Positions 35,294 through 44,686 of a DNA stretch of 64,000 nucleotides are shown piece after piece. Position 1 is the first letter of the stretch, and each line of letters opens with the position of its first letter. The stretch comes from Pedobacter cryotolerans (lineage in GTDB: Bacteria; Bacteroidota; Bacteroidia; Sphingobacteriales; Sphingobacteriaceae): assembly GCF_005116475.1 (NCBI RefSeq), contig NZ_SWBO01000004.1, positions 310,001 through 374,000 on the forward strand, written 5' to 3'. A program made the translations under genes and the position numbers. Below the pieces are notes generated by a model. The model saw only the letters and a list, made by a program, of their open reading frames with translations, ran no database searches and was not told where the DNA came from.

Positions 35294-36223
35294 TTAAAAA
35301 TTCTCCAATCCACGAAAAATCAATACCGAAAGCTTACCAGATTTTAATTTATTAGGTAAATAACCAAAATACTTTTTAAAAGCATTGCTAAAATGAGTAG
35401 GGTAGGTGTAGCCCATTTTATTGGCAATTTCGGCAATGGTAATGTTTTTGGCCAATAACATGGTTTTTGCCATTTCCATTTTATACTGGTTAAGGTAACC
35501 ATAAACCGTGGTGCCAAAAGCAATTTTAAAATTACGTTTAAGGTTAAATTCGTTAGTGCCTACCATGTGCGCCAAATGACGTAAAGAAAATGGATTGTCG
35601 ATATGGTTTACCAATATTTCTTTTACCGCTAACATTCTGTTCATTTCATCCTCTTTAAGCTGTCTCAATTCAGCGTTTTCACTTAAATGCTCAAATTGCG
35701 AAGATTGAAACATCAACAATTCTAAAACTTTTGCTTCTAAAAACAAGCGTTCACAAAAACCAGTATGATTTGAAGTTTTTAAGTTATTAAGTATAGTAAC
35801 AATTTCTGGATTGATATGTAGATTTTGAGGTGAAAACATGGCCAGTTGATTTGTTTCTAAACCTTTCTTTAGGTTTAATAAGCCTAGGTGTTCAACTGGT
35901 AAATATCTTTCTAAAAAGAAAAGGTCAATGTCTAAACAGAAAATTTCATGGTCTTTATGATCAGTTTTCCAAACAAGATCTTCACTATTTATGATCAGAT
36001 TATGTTGCTGATCGGTTAAAATTCCTAATGGTTTTTTGCTATGCAACCCACAAATGGTTAAAGTACCCTTTAACACAAAAATCATTTTAAGAATTTTTGT
36101 TGAAGAATTTTGAGCTGATGAAATATCATCTTGTGCGGAAAAACTAGCCGTAATCTTCCTTTTTAGTTCAAAAATTAGTGGAATTTCTCCCTTTTGCGTT
36201 AGTTCTTCTCCCTTAGGCGTCAT
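35294..36223 (-). CDS. AraC-family transcriptional regulator
   Basis: This 309-residue protein has a C-terminal AraC/XylS DNA-binding domain with two helix-turn-helices ('SLRHLAHMVGTNEFNLKRNF' and 'ITIAEIANKMGYTYPTHFSNAF') after an N-terminal sensing domain. It resembles PchR-type regulators of siderophore receptors. It is divergent from the TonB-dependent receptor, with the two ATGs about 80 bases apart, so it probably senses intracellular ferric siderophore and activates the receptor gene. The start at 36223 is the longest ATG start. Confidence 0.9.
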   Translation of the reverse strand: MTPKGEELTQKGEIPLIFELKRKITASFSAQDDISSAQNSSTKILKMIFVLKGTLTICGLHSKKPLGILTDQQHNLIINSEDLVWKTDHKDHEIFCLDIDLFFLERYLPVEHLGLLNLKKGLETNQLAMFSPQNLHINPEIVTILNNLKTSNHTGFCERLFLEAKVLELLMFQSSQFEHLSENAELRQLKEDEMNRMLAVKEILVNHIDNPFSLRHLAHMVGTNEFNLKRNFKIAFGTTVYGYLNQYKMEMAKTMLLAKNITIAEIANKMGYTYPTHFSNAFKKYFGYLPNKLKSGKLSVLIFRGLENF

Positions 36224-36233
36224 GTGTGGTATA

Positions 36234-36241
36234 TATCTTTG
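36234..36241 (+). promoter_or_regulatory. -7 box of the TonB-dependent receptor promoter
   Basis: TATCTTTG matches TAnnTTTG exactly and lies 63 bases before the receptor ATG. No good -33 element is seen at the right distance, which fits an activator-dependent promoter next to the divergent AraC gene. Confidence 0.6.
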
Positions 36242-36303
36242 CAGCGAAGTTATTATTATTTAGACTATTTCTAAAGAAGATATTAAAATATTACAAAACA
36301 CAC

Positions 36304-38751
36304 ATGAAATACCTTTTAATCCTTGTTGCAATTCTTTTCTTTGGTATAACAGTAAATGCACAAACAGGAAAAATATTTGGTACAGTTGTCGATCAATATG
36401 GCAATCCAGTAGAAGGAATTGCTGTTCAAATTAAATCTTTGCAAAGAGGCTTGTCTACCAGCCAAAATGGAAGTTTCGAATTTAAAGATTTACCATACGG
36501 CTCTTATGCGCTAACAATAACTTCAATCCAATTTAAACCTTATAGTTTTCAAATTCAGCTCAATAAACCAGAGTTGCAACATCTGGTTAAACTGGTTTCG
36601 GCAAATGATCAAAATTTAAAAGAAGTTGCCATAGTACAAAAAACAGTTAAAAAAGAAATAGAAACATCGGGTTTTGCGGTTTCAATTATCGAAACTAAAG
36701 AAGCTTCTTTAAGAAATTTAACTACCAATGAGTTGTTAGATAGGGCAGTTGGTGTGCGAGTAAGGCAAAATGGTGGTGAAGGCTCACCAATTGAATATAA
36801 CTTAAATGGCATGAGTGGAAGTACCATTGGCTTGTTTTTAGATGGCATTGAGATTTCTACTTATGGCTCATCATTTAACCTCAACAACATCCCTCCAGCT
36901 ATGATTGAGCGCATTGAGGTTTACAAAGGTGTATTACCATCGCACTTAAGTGGCAATTACATTGGTGGTGCCATTAATGTAATCATGAAAAAAGATGCAT
37001 CTGCCAACAACCTCAATGCGGCAGTTTCGTATGGTTCATTTAATACTTATCGTGCAGATGTAGGTGCTTTGTACCGCAATCAGAAAAACGGATTTACAAC
37101 AAGAATTTCAGGGTTCTACAGTCACTCGGATAACAATTACGAAATGTGGGGTAAGTTTTCTAAATATACGCTACCTGGCGGAAGAATTGTTAGAAATTAC
37201 CGCACCCTTAGACCTAACGATAAGTTTGAAACCATTGGTGGCCGTTTCGAAGTTGGCTTTACAGATGTGAAATGGGCAGATCAGTTTTTTATCGGCTATA
37301 ATGTTTCAGACTCATACAAAGAAATCCCCCATGGGATAACCATGACGAAGCCTTATTTTGGCCGATTTAATGAATACCAAGCGAATGTGTTTAGCTTAAA
37401 CTATGCAAAAAAAGATTTGTTGATTGATGGTTTAGCTTTAAACGTAAATGCTGTTCACAGTAAGCGAAGTACTTATTTGCAAGACACCGTTAGTTTACGC
37501 TACAATTGGGATGGAACATTATTGGTGAAAAATGCAGATGGTCCGCCAGAAACTTATGGTTACGAACCAGGAAAAGGCCAACAGGGAGATGCTGTAATGA
37601 CTAATATTGATAGAACCATCACAAATGTTCGCTCAAACCTATCTTATAACATCTTTTCAAGTCATAGACTTTCTTTTAATCACAAGTTCGAAAAATCAAA
37701 TCGTAATGATCAGGATTTGCTCATTCCAGAAAGAAGTAAATGGATAACTCAAAACGATTTAACTACCAATATTTTTGCCATGAATTACGAGGCAGATTTA
37801 TTAAAGGGGAAATTAAAAACCAATATTTTCGGTAAATATGCCATTTACCAAACCGATCAGCTAGTACCTGTTGGCGAAAGTAATGGTGTTTTAATTTATC
37901 AAAACAACAGTGTTAAAAGAGATAATAAAGGTTTTGGAGGAACATTATCTTATCAGGCAATTGACAATGGATATTTAATTTTTTCGGCTGAGAAATCATT
38001 TATCATGCCCACAGATAGGCATATTTATGGCGAGCCAGAAAATAATTTGTTAGCTAACCCAGCTATTTTGCCAGAATTGGCAGTAAATTATAATTTGGGC
38101 GCTCGTTATGGTTTCTCGAGTTCAGAACTGCACAAAGTAGCCATTTATGCCAACGGTTTTTGGAGAAATGGATACGATAAAATCATTCAGCAAACTCGCC
38201 TAGATCCAGTAATTGAAGGTAGAGAAAATCAAGTAGAAGATATTCAGGTAACGCAATTTGTAAACTTAGCCAAAACGCAATCTTTAGGTTTTGAGGCAGA
38301 GATCAATTACATCTACAACAACCGATTAAATGCAATGCTTAACTTTTCTAAATTTAATACCCTATTTAAATTAGAACAGGATGAAAGAGGAAATCCGAAT
38401 ACGTTGTACAACAGACAAGTGCCAAATGAACCGTTTTTTACAGTAAATGCCAACGTACAGTATCGTTTTAATGATGTTTTTCAAAAACGTTCGGTATTAA
38501 ATGCCTATTACAATGCTGGTTATGTAGGCGCTTTTAGTACCATTTGGATTGAATCTGAATGGTTTACCACACCTACGCAATTTGCTCATGATTTAGGAGC
38601 GAGTTACCGTTTTCCTAGCGGGAAATTGGTGGCCAGCTTAGATTGTAAAAATATTTTAAATGCCGAGTTGTATGACAATTTTGGCGTGCAAAAACCTGGC
38701 AGAGCCTTTTATTTCAAATTAAACTTCACTATTAATAATTTAAAAAAATAA
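36304..38751 (+). CDS. TonB-dependent outer-membrane receptor
   Basis: This 815-residue protein starts at the ATG at 36304, which gives a clean signal peptide ('MKYLLILVAILFFGITVNAQ'). It then has a carboxypeptidase-like domain ('GTVVDQYGNPVEGIAVQIK'), a plug domain (about 110-215, 'ATNELLDRAVGVRVRQNGGE', 'VYKGVLPSHLSGNYIGGAINV') and a 22-strand barrel ending in an aromatic Phe-rich C-terminus. The size is right for a siderophore or haem receptor. It is 4 bases before a DUF4374 lipoprotein and controlled by an AraC gene. It would be the XusA-like component. Confidence 0.93.
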   Translation: MKYLLILVAILFFGITVNAQTGKIFGTVVDQYGNPVEGIAVQIKSLQRGLSTSQNGSFEFKDLPYGSYALTITSIQFKPYSFQIQLNKPELQHLVKLVSANDQNLKEVAIVQKTVKKEIETSGFAVSIIETKEASLRNLTTNELLDRAVGVRVRQNGGEGSPIEYNLNGMSGSTIGLFLDGIEISTYGSSFNLNNIPPAMIERIEVYKGVLPSHLSGNYIGGAINVIMKKDASANNLNAAVSYGSFNTYRADVGALYRNQKNGFTTRISGFYSHSDNNYEMWGKFSKYTLPGGRIVRNYRTLRPNDKFETIGGRFEVGFTDVKWADQFFIGYNVSDSYKEIPHGITMTKPYFGRFNEYQANVFSLNYAKKDLLIDGLALNVNAVHSKRSTYLQDTVSLRYNWDGTLLVKNADGPPETYGYEPGKGQQGDAVMTNIDRTITNVRSNLSYNIFSSHRLSFNHKFEKSNRNDQDLLIPERSKWITQNDLTTNIFAMNYEADLLKGKLKTNIFGKYAIYQTDQLVPVGESNGVLIYQNNSVKRDNKGFGGTLSYQAIDNGYLIFSAEKSFIMPTDRHIYGEPENNLLANPAILPELAVNYNLGARYGFSSSELHKVAIYANGFWRNGYDKIIQQTRLDPVIEGRENQVEDIQVTQFVNLAKTQSLGFEAEINYIYNNRLNAMLNFSKFNTLFKLEQDERGNPNTLYNRQVPNEPFFTVNANVQYRFNDVFQKRSVLNAYYNAGYVGAFSTIWIESEWFTTPTQFAHDLGASYRFPSGKLVASLDCKNILNAELYDNFGVQKPGRAFYFKLNFTINNLKK

Positions 38752-38755
38752 CAAT

Positions 38756-40162
38756 ATGAAAACTAGCTTACTTACAAAAGTGATCTTCGGTTCAATGGTA
38801 ACCATGAGTTTATTTAGCGCTTGTAAAAAAAATAATGATGCGGTAGAACCTGAATTATCTGGGGCTGATAACATGAGCAGAAAATATTTAACATTAACTG
38901 CCGCTTTCCCTAAAGATGGCGTTGCCGGAGATGGGGGAACAATGGCTTATGCCGTTACGTTAGAACAAGCGAGTAATCCGAATTTTGAAGTGAATGCTTT
39001 CACGAATGGTTATGGATTAAGGTCTGAACGTACTGCTCGTGTACAAGGCTCGGTTAATGGAAATTTCTTGTACAACATACAATACACAGGTACTGATGGT
39101 GGCATTTTTAATAAATATAAAGTAGAAGGCGATAAAAATTTTGTTGATACCCGCGAAGAAGTGAACACTGAACCAATTTTAGGTACTGCACCTCGTTGGG
39201 TAGTTGCTGCCGAAGGTATTGGAGTAGGCGTTTTTGCATCGGCAGAAATTCAGGCTTCTGGTGTAGGTGCTGGTGCAGATTTTATAGATGTAAAAAGCAC
39301 AGCCAAAATTGCAGTTTTAAATTTAGATGATCCAAAAATTACTCGTCAAACAGAATTTACCATTCCATTTACTGCTGAACAAACCAAAGCTGGTTATCAA
39401 ATTGGTCGTATTGATGTGCCTATTTTAAATAAAGCAAAAACCAAAATTTACATTGGTTGTAATTTAACTAGAACAGACCCAACTAAAAAATCTACAGTTA
39501 ACAACGCAGGTAACCAAACTTGGAGCACAGGAACAAGAGATTTAGGTACAGCTACATTGGTGGTTGATTATCCTTCACTAACTAATCCTAAACTAATTTA
39601 TGCAGATCCAACCATCAGTAAAATTAACAACAACTCTTACCGCACCATGACTCAATATGTAGGTACAGATGGTAATGTTTATCAAGCAACGGCTACTTCT
39701 GGCTCGCAAATTTTAAGAATTAGCAGTGCAACAAACGAATATGATAATTATAACTTCGACCTAAAAACAGCATTAAACACAACAAATGCAGTTACCATTA
39801 GAGCTTGGAGATACCTAAAAGACGGTGTTGGTATTGTTTTGTACAATGAAACTGGTGTAAATGGTGGTTATATCGCTTTAATTGATTTAAACGCAAAAAC
39901 AGCAACCAAATTAACTACAGATAACCAAACAGATATCGGTTATTCTGGAAGATCAGGAAATACTGCAACAGGTGTTACTTCAATTACAGGCACCTTTGGT
40001 CAGTTTCAAAATATAGGTTTTGCAGGCGATAATGTATATGTACCAATGACACCAAACGGAGTTGATGGAAATTTATATGTAATCAATTACAAAACTAAAC
40101 AAGTAACAAAAGGTGCTAAACTTAAAAACCAATCTGGTAGTTTCTATTTAGGAGCTTATTAA
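38756..40162 (+). CDS. DUF4374 lipoprotein, XusB-like
   Basis: This 468-residue protein has a lipoprotein signal with lipobox 'LFSAC' (Cys at about residue 23), so it should sit in the outer membrane, probably surface-exposed. The body has repeated beta-propeller-like blades ('TMTQYVGTDGNVYQATATSG', 'RAWRYLKDGVGIVLYNETG'). It fits DUF4374; the characterised member XusB of Bacteroides thetaiotaomicron binds ferric enterobactin. It follows the receptor directly and is terminated by a strong hairpin. Confidence 0.85.
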   Translation: MKTSLLTKVIFGSMVTMSLFSACKKNNDAVEPELSGADNMSRKYLTLTAAFPKDGVAGDGGTMAYAVTLEQASNPNFEVNAFTNGYGLRSERTARVQGSVNGNFLYNIQYTGTDGGIFNKYKVEGDKNFVDTREEVNTEPILGTAPRWVVAAEGIGVGVFASAEIQASGVGAGADFIDVKSTAKIAVLNLDDPKITRQTEFTIPFTAEQTKAGYQIGRIDVPILNKAKTKIYIGCNLTRTDPTKKSTVNNAGNQTWSTGTRDLGTATLVVDYPSLTNPKLIYADPTISKINNNSYRTMTQYVGTDGNVYQATATSGSQILRISSATNEYDNYNFDLKTALNTTNAVTIRAWRYLKDGVGIVLYNETGVNGGYIALIDLNAKTATKLTTDNQTDIGYSGRSGNTATGVTSITGTFGQFQNIGFAGDNVYVPMTPNGVDGNLYVINYKTKQVTKGAKLKNQSGSFYLGAY

Positions 40163-40179
40163 AAACTTTAAATAGCTTT

Positions 40180-40216
40180 AGCCGTCTCTACAAAATAATG
40201 TAGAGGCGGCTTTTTT
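40180..40216 (+). terminator. Intrinsic terminator after the DUF4374 gene
   Basis: A 13-bp stem with one wobble (arms 40180-40192 and about 40199-40211) encloses a short A-rich loop and is followed by six T. Confidence 0.85.
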
Positions 40217-40306
40217 ATTTGTAACCTATTTTAATGATAAATAAATTACAATCTCCACAAAGCCTTACTGCTATATTTGAACGTAAATATGTGCTTATTT
40301 TAAAAC

Positions 40307-40585
40307 ATGAAATATTTTACCGAAATAGAAAAAGACCGCATTATTGAAATGGCTTGGGAAGACCGGACTACTTTTGATGCCATAAAATTGCAGTTTGGTA
40401 TTACACAGGGTGAAGTAGAAAAATTAATGCGTAGCGAACTCAGTCCGTCTGGTTTTAAAAGATGGCGCAAAAGGGTTTCTTCTGGTGTGGGTGTAAAACA
40501 TGCCTTTAAAGCCAATGCAGATATGTTGCGTTTTAAATGTAATAGGCAGAGAGCAATTAGTGGCAATAGCATTTCGAAAAGATGA
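40307..40585 (+). CDS. TIGR03643/DUF2805 family protein
   Basis: This 92-residue protein begins 'MKYFTEIEKDRIIEMAWEDR' and contains 'TTFDAIKLQFGITQGEVEKLM' and 'SGFKRWRKRV', the conserved blocks of TIGR03643 (DUF2805). It is basic at the C-terminus with a helix-turn-helix feel, so nucleic-acid binding is possible. The function is unknown. In other Bacteroidota it often lies near photolyase/cryptochrome and folE genes, and folE is the next gene here. Confidence 0.85.
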   Translation: MKYFTEIEKDRIIEMAWEDRTTFDAIKLQFGITQGEVEKLMRSELSPSGFKRWRKRVSSGVGVKHAFKANADMLRFKCNRQRAISGNSISKR

Positions 40586-40892
40586 GATATAGCGATTGGC
40601 GTTTGGAGTTTGGTGTCAAATGAAAACCACCAATTTAAACAGTTAAACAACTATCCAACTAACCAATCAATTAAGTTGAATCTCCCCACAACAATTAACC
40701 AATTTTGAGCTTGCGAAATCCCGATTTCTCGGGAAACCACTTAACTATCTTTCCAACTCCACATGTAACCAATTAACCATCTCCAAAAAGTCATATTTCT
40801 TAGACGAAAATAAATGTTTCACTAAACTTAGTATGTTTACATCCAATAATTAAGTATTTCCGTACTTTATCGTACTAAATAAATAACATAAC
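40586..40892. other. Intergenic region before folE
   Basis: These 307 bases hold no gene. A short hairpin CCCGA-TTTC-TCGGG lies near 40721-40734. Several 'accaattaacca'-like words recur. The last part contains two 10-bp direct repeats and the folE promoter region. Confidence 0.5.
40861..40880 (+). promoter_or_regulatory. Two helically phased 10-bp repeats upstream of folE
   Basis: CGTACTTTAT and CGTACTAAAT lie head to tail exactly one DNA turn apart, ending 12 bases before the folE ATG. They could be an operator for an unknown regulator. Confidence 0.4.
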
Positions 40893-41534
40893 ATGATCAT
40901 TGAGAACCTAGAAGTATCTCCAAAAAAAATAAGCTTTGAAACCCCATTAAAGCCAAACGCATTTGAATTAACAGACGAAGAAAAAATTGAACTCATTACT
41001 GGCCACTTTAATAATATCTTAAATATTTTAGGTTTAGATTTAACAGACGATAGTTTAAAAGATACACCGAAAAGAATTGCTAAAATGTACGTAAAGGAAA
41101 TTTTTAGCGGCTTAAATCCAGCCAATAAACCAACTCCAACCTTGTTCGAAAATCCTTACCAGTACAAAGAAATGTTGGTAGAAAAGAACATCGAAATTTT
41201 TAGCAATTGCGAACATCACTTTGTGCCAATAACTGGTAAAGCCCATGTAGCCTACATTAGCAACGGTAAAGTAATTGGTTTATCAAAACTAAACAGAATT
41301 GTAAGGTATTATTCGCAACGCCCACAAGTACAAGAAAGATTAACCATTCAAATTGCCGAAGAAATTAAAAAGGTAATGGGTACAGAAGATGTAGCGGTAA
41401 TGATTGATGCCAGTCACCATTGTGTATCTTCTCGTGGTATTAGAGATTCAGGTAGCACTACAATTACCACCTCATTTAGCGGTAAATTTAAAGAACAAGC
41501 TACTAAAGACGAATTTCTAAAATACATCAGCTAA
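40893..41534 (+). CDS. folE: GTP cyclohydrolase I
   Basis: This 213-residue enzyme makes 7,8-dihydroneopterin triphosphate from GTP, the first step of folate and pterin synthesis. Zinc-site residues are visible in 'NCEHHFVPITGKAHVAY' and 'HHCVSSRGIRD', and 'VIGLSKLNRIVRYYSQRPQVQERLT' is a family block. The length is normal. Its stop overlaps the next ATG by one base (TAATG). The operon with flavin reductase and FAD oxidoreductase suggests use in a pterin/flavin (possibly light-related) pathway rather than folate alone; this is inference. Confidence 0.95.
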   Translation: MIIENLEVSPKKISFETPLKPNAFELTDEEKIELITGHFNNILNILGLDLTDDSLKDTPKRIAKMYVKEIFSGLNPANKPTPTLFENPYQYKEMLVEKNIEIFSNCEHHFVPITGKAHVAYISNGKVIGLSKLNRIVRYYSQRPQVQERLTIQIAEEIKKVMGTEDVAVMIDASHHCVSSRGIRDSGSTTITTSFSGKFKEQATKDEFLKYIS

Positions 41535-42181
41535 TGAACATTTCTGCAAATACCTTAGCGCAATTAGAAGATCGTTTTAGGGCCACACTCATCAATTCTT
41601 TACCCGGCTTAAAAAGTTTGCATTTGGTTGGTACCATGAGTGAAAACGGTCATAGCAATTTAGGTTTGTTCAACTCTGTGTTTCATCTAGGAGCTTCGCC
41701 ATCTTTGCTCGGTATGGTTTTTAGACCAGGTTCGCAAGACCATGATACGTTAAGCAATATCAAACGTACTGGTTTTTATACCTTAAATAATGTGTTAACC
41801 TCTTTTTATCAGCAAGCGCACCAAACCAGTGCCAGATATCCTAGTGGTGTTTCAGAATTTGTAGAATGTGGCTTAACCGAATATTTTATTCCGAATTTTC
41901 AGGCTCCCTTTGTAGCCGAATCAACCATTAAAATTGGTATGGAGTTGCGTGAGCTATTGCCAGTTGCACTCAATAACACCACAATTATTATCGGTGAGAT
42001 TAAACACATCCAGTTGAATGAAAATATCCTGGCAAGCGATGGTTATATTAATCATAGTTTAGCAGGTAGCCTTACTGTTGGTGGTTTAGATGGCTATTTC
42101 GAAAATAAACCTTTAGAAAGGTTATCTTATGCAAAACCAAACCAAGCAGTTCATTTGTTAAAGGTTAAAAAGGAGTATTAA
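41534..42181 (+). CDS. Flavin reductase-like FMN-binding protein
   Basis: This 215-residue protein has the split-barrel flavin reductase pattern: 'SLHLVGTMSENGHSNLGLFNSVFHLGASPSLLG' and 'RTGFYTLNNVL' near the FMN site. Such proteins reduce FMN or use bound FMN with NAD(P)H. It overlaps folE at its start and abuts the next gene with no gap, so all are translated from one mRNA. The partner is unknown. Confidence 0.8.
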   Translation: MNISANTLAQLEDRFRATLINSLPGLKSLHLVGTMSENGHSNLGLFNSVFHLGASPSLLGMVFRPGSQDHDTLSNIKRTGFYTLNNVLTSFYQQAHQTSARYPSGVSEFVECGLTEYFIPNFQAPFVAESTIKIGMELRELLPVALNNTTIIIGEIKHIQLNENILASDGYINHSLAGSLTVGGLDGYFENKPLERLSYAKPNQAVHLLKVKKEY

Positions 42182-43444
42182 ATGCAGCGTAAAGCAATAG
42201 ATGTAATTATAGTTGGAGCAGGCATAGCCGGATTAACGGCCGCCAAGTTAGCCAAACAAAAAGGCAAAACAGTGCTACTTATTGATGCTGCAGATGGGGT
42301 AGGTGGTAGGGTACGTACAGATAATAAAGAAGGGTTTTTGCTAGATCGCGGTTTTCAGGTATTGCTCACATCATATCCTACTGTTCAAAAAATACTCAAC
42401 TACCAACAACTCGATCTTAGCGCTTTTAAACCTGGTGCCTTAATACATAAGGGAAATAAAAAATACCGCATTGCAGATCCGTTAAGAGATCCAAAATTAT
42501 TGTTTACTACCTTATTATCGCCAGTTGGCACTTTAAAAGATAAATTGCTTTTATTACAATTAAAAATAAAGCTCAAATTCACATCGTTGGATGAAATATT
42601 TAAAGACAAAGAAACTACCACTTACCAATATTTGCAAAGGGTAGGTTTTAGTACAAAATTCATCGAAAATTTTTTCAGACCATTTTTCTCTGGTATATTT
42701 TTAGAGCAAGGCTTAACTACATCAAGTAGGCTATTTGAGTTTTTATTTAAAATGTTTAGCGAAGGTGCTGCAGCAGTGCCTGCAAAAGGAATGGGTATGA
42801 TTAGTGCGCAATTAGCTGAAGATTTATTGGTTGATGAACTTTTGCTAAATGAAAAGGTAACTGCAATTGAAGGTACAACTGTTACCACACAATCTGGAAA
42901 ATTATTTACAGCAAAAGCCATCATCGTAGCTACAGATGCAGCAAATTTTCCATTCCCAAAAGCTATATCGCAAAAGGGGAAAAGTGCAATTACCTTGTAT
43001 TTTAGTGCACCTTTTATTAAAGAGCCAAGCGAACGCATTGCTTTAAATGCCAACCAAGGTGAGTATATTCGCAATATTGCCATTATGGACCACATTTCTC
43101 CAGCTTATGCGCCAAAAGGCAAATCGTTAGTTGCGGTATCTTTAAATACAGATTTGTCCTTGCAAACAAAGCAGATTGAAACCCAAACCAGAATCGAATT
43201 GGTTAATTGGTATCCAGCATCGGCTGATTGGAAACTTTTAGCTATTTATGATATTCCGTATGCATTGCCAAATAACGAAAGCGTAAAATACAACAGCACT
43301 GCAGCTGATATACAATGGAGTGAACATTGTTATGTTTGCGGCGATCATTTGTTGTATGGCTCTATCAATGCCGCAATGGATAGTGCAATAAATGCGGTAG
43401 AAATGATGCTTGCTCACAGTTTTAACCATAATGAACATGAATAG
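42182..43444 (+). CDS. FAD-dependent amine-oxidase-like oxidoreductase
   Basis: This 420-residue protein has the N-terminal FAD dinucleotide-binding motif 'VIIVGAGIAGLTAAKLAKQKG' followed by the 'DGVGGRVRTDNKEGFLLDRGFQVL' block typical of the amine oxidase/phytoene desaturase-like group. The C-terminal 'CYVCGDHLLYGSINAAMDSA' closes the FAD site. The substrate could be a carotenoid-like or amine compound and is not determined. It is third in the folE operon and overlaps the MarR gene by 14 bases. Confidence 0.85.
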   Translation: MQRKAIDVIIVGAGIAGLTAAKLAKQKGKTVLLIDAADGVGGRVRTDNKEGFLLDRGFQVLLTSYPTVQKILNYQQLDLSAFKPGALIHKGNKKYRIADPLRDPKLLFTTLLSPVGTLKDKLLLLQLKIKLKFTSLDEIFKDKETTTYQYLQRVGFSTKFIENFFRPFFSGIFLEQGLTTSSRLFEFLFKMFSEGAAAVPAKGMGMISAQLAEDLLVDELLLNEKVTAIEGTTVTTQSGKLFTAKAIIVATDAANFPFPKAISQKGKSAITLYFSAPFIKEPSERIALNANQGEYIRNIAIMDHISPAYAPKGKSLVAVSLNTDLSLQTKQIETQTRIELVNWYPASADWKLLAIYDIPYALPNNESVKYNSTAADIQWSEHCYVCGDHLLYGSINAAMDSAINAVEMMLAHSFNHNEHE

Positions 43445-44111
43445 TTATCAACTCATTAATCAATTGGTTACGCTCGTAGCAGAATTTGAAGAGCAGAAGC
43501 AAAATAACGTTCCTTTATCTATCGAGAATTTTTCGGGGTTTCTAAATGCTAAACTTAGCGGCGAGCAATTGGAAAACAAGGTAAAAGATATTCGCTTTGG
43601 CGAGCAGCAACCAGAGGTGGTGGCAATGGCCTATCAGTTAGATAATAACATTGCCCGTTTGTTTGTTTACATGAGTAGGTATGCAAAATCTTATATTAAA
43701 AAAGCCTTACAAAAAACAAATTTAGCAACTGCCGAAGATTTTACCTGCTTAGCGCTATTGCTAACGCATCAAAGTTTAAGCAAAACCGAGTTAATAAACA
43801 TGAGCTTGTTAGAAAAAGCATCGGGTACAGAAGTTGTAAACCGATTGCTTAAAAATAATTTAGTGCACCAGTGGGATGATCAAAATGATAAAAGAGGTAA
43901 AAGAATAGGTATAACCAATGATGGCAAAACCTTGCTTTTTGAGGTATTTACTGATATGAATAAAGTAAGCAGTATTATTACTGGTAAGCTAAGCACAAGC
44001 GAAAAATATACCTTGCAATACCTTTTGCAACAGTTAGAAGATTTTCATTATGATTTGTACACTAATAAATCAATTGGTAGCAAAGCTGATTTGTTGAGTT
44101 ATGAAAAGTGA
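43431..44111 (+). CDS. MarR-like regulator
   Basis: This 226-residue protein starts at the ATG at 43431 or 43437, inside the end of the preceding gene. A winged-helix region lies at about residues 95-175 ('LSKTELINMSLLEKASGTEVVNRLLKNNLV', 'DDQNDKRGKRIGITNDGKTLL'), including the D-x-R wing of MarR proteins. The N-terminal ~90 residues are helical and may dimerise. As last gene of the operon it may autoregulate it. Confidence 0.8.
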   Translation: MNMNSYQLINQLVTLVAEFEEQKQNNVPLSIENFSGFLNAKLSGEQLENKVKDIRFGEQQPEVVAMAYQLDNNIARLFVYMSRYAKSYIKKALQKTNLATAEDFTCLALLLTHQSLSKTELINMSLLEKASGTEVVNRLLKNNLVHQWDDQNDKRGKRIGITNDGKTLLFEVFTDMNKVSSIITGKLSTSEKYTLQYLLQQLEDFHYDLYTNKSIGSKADLLSYEK

Positions 44112-44119
44112 GAGTAGGG

Positions 44120-44640
44120 TTTAGAGCAACGAGCTTTTTCGAATTAAAGGTTAGAGTTTAGTTGTTAGGGTTTAGAGAAATGCAGTTTTAAACTTTTTGC
44201 CTATTGTCAGTCTGAGCGTAGTCGAAGACACTAAGATTAACGTTTACCTTTTAAATTAGAAAATCAAGCTTTTTCAAATTAAAGATTGGAGTTTAGGGGT
44301 TAGGGTTTAGAGAAATGCAGTTTTAAACTTTTTGCCTATTGTCAGTCTGAGCGTAGTCGAAGACACTAAGATTAACGTTTACCTTTTAAATTAGAAAATC
44401 AAGCTTTCTCAAATTAAAGATTAGAGTTTAGGGGTTAGGGTTTAGAGAAATGCAGTTTTAAACTTTTTGCCTATTGTCAGTCTGAGCGTAGTCGAAGACA
44501 CTAATATTAACGTTTAGCTTTTAAATTAGAAAATCAAGCTTTCTCAAATTAAGGCTAGAGTTTAAGGGTTTAGTGTTTAGAGAAATGCAGCTAGCCTATT
44601 GTCAGTCTGAGCGTAGTCGAAGACCTGAGTTTTAGCTTTT
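44120..44640. repeat. Four tandem copies of a ~135 bp element
   Basis: The marker 'gtcagtctgagcgtagtcg' recurs at 44206, 44341, 44476 and 44601, giving periods of 135, 135 and 125 bases. Each unit also has 'gttagggtttagagaaatgcag' and 'agaaaatcaagctttctcaa'-like blocks. The units are nearly identical, so the expansion is recent. The core is the REP-like word found widely in Bacteroidota. The copies differ by a few bases and the last is shortened. There is no coding potential. Confidence 0.9.
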
Positions 44641-44686
44641 AATACAATAAAATACCTAACCTCTAACCACCTCTACAATTATCCAC

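Noticed and set aside
44150..44600. Telomere-like 'ttaggg/tttaggg' words in the tandem repeats
   Set aside because: They are part of the 135-bp unit, not a simple repeat, and the locus is internal; the resemblance is coincidental.
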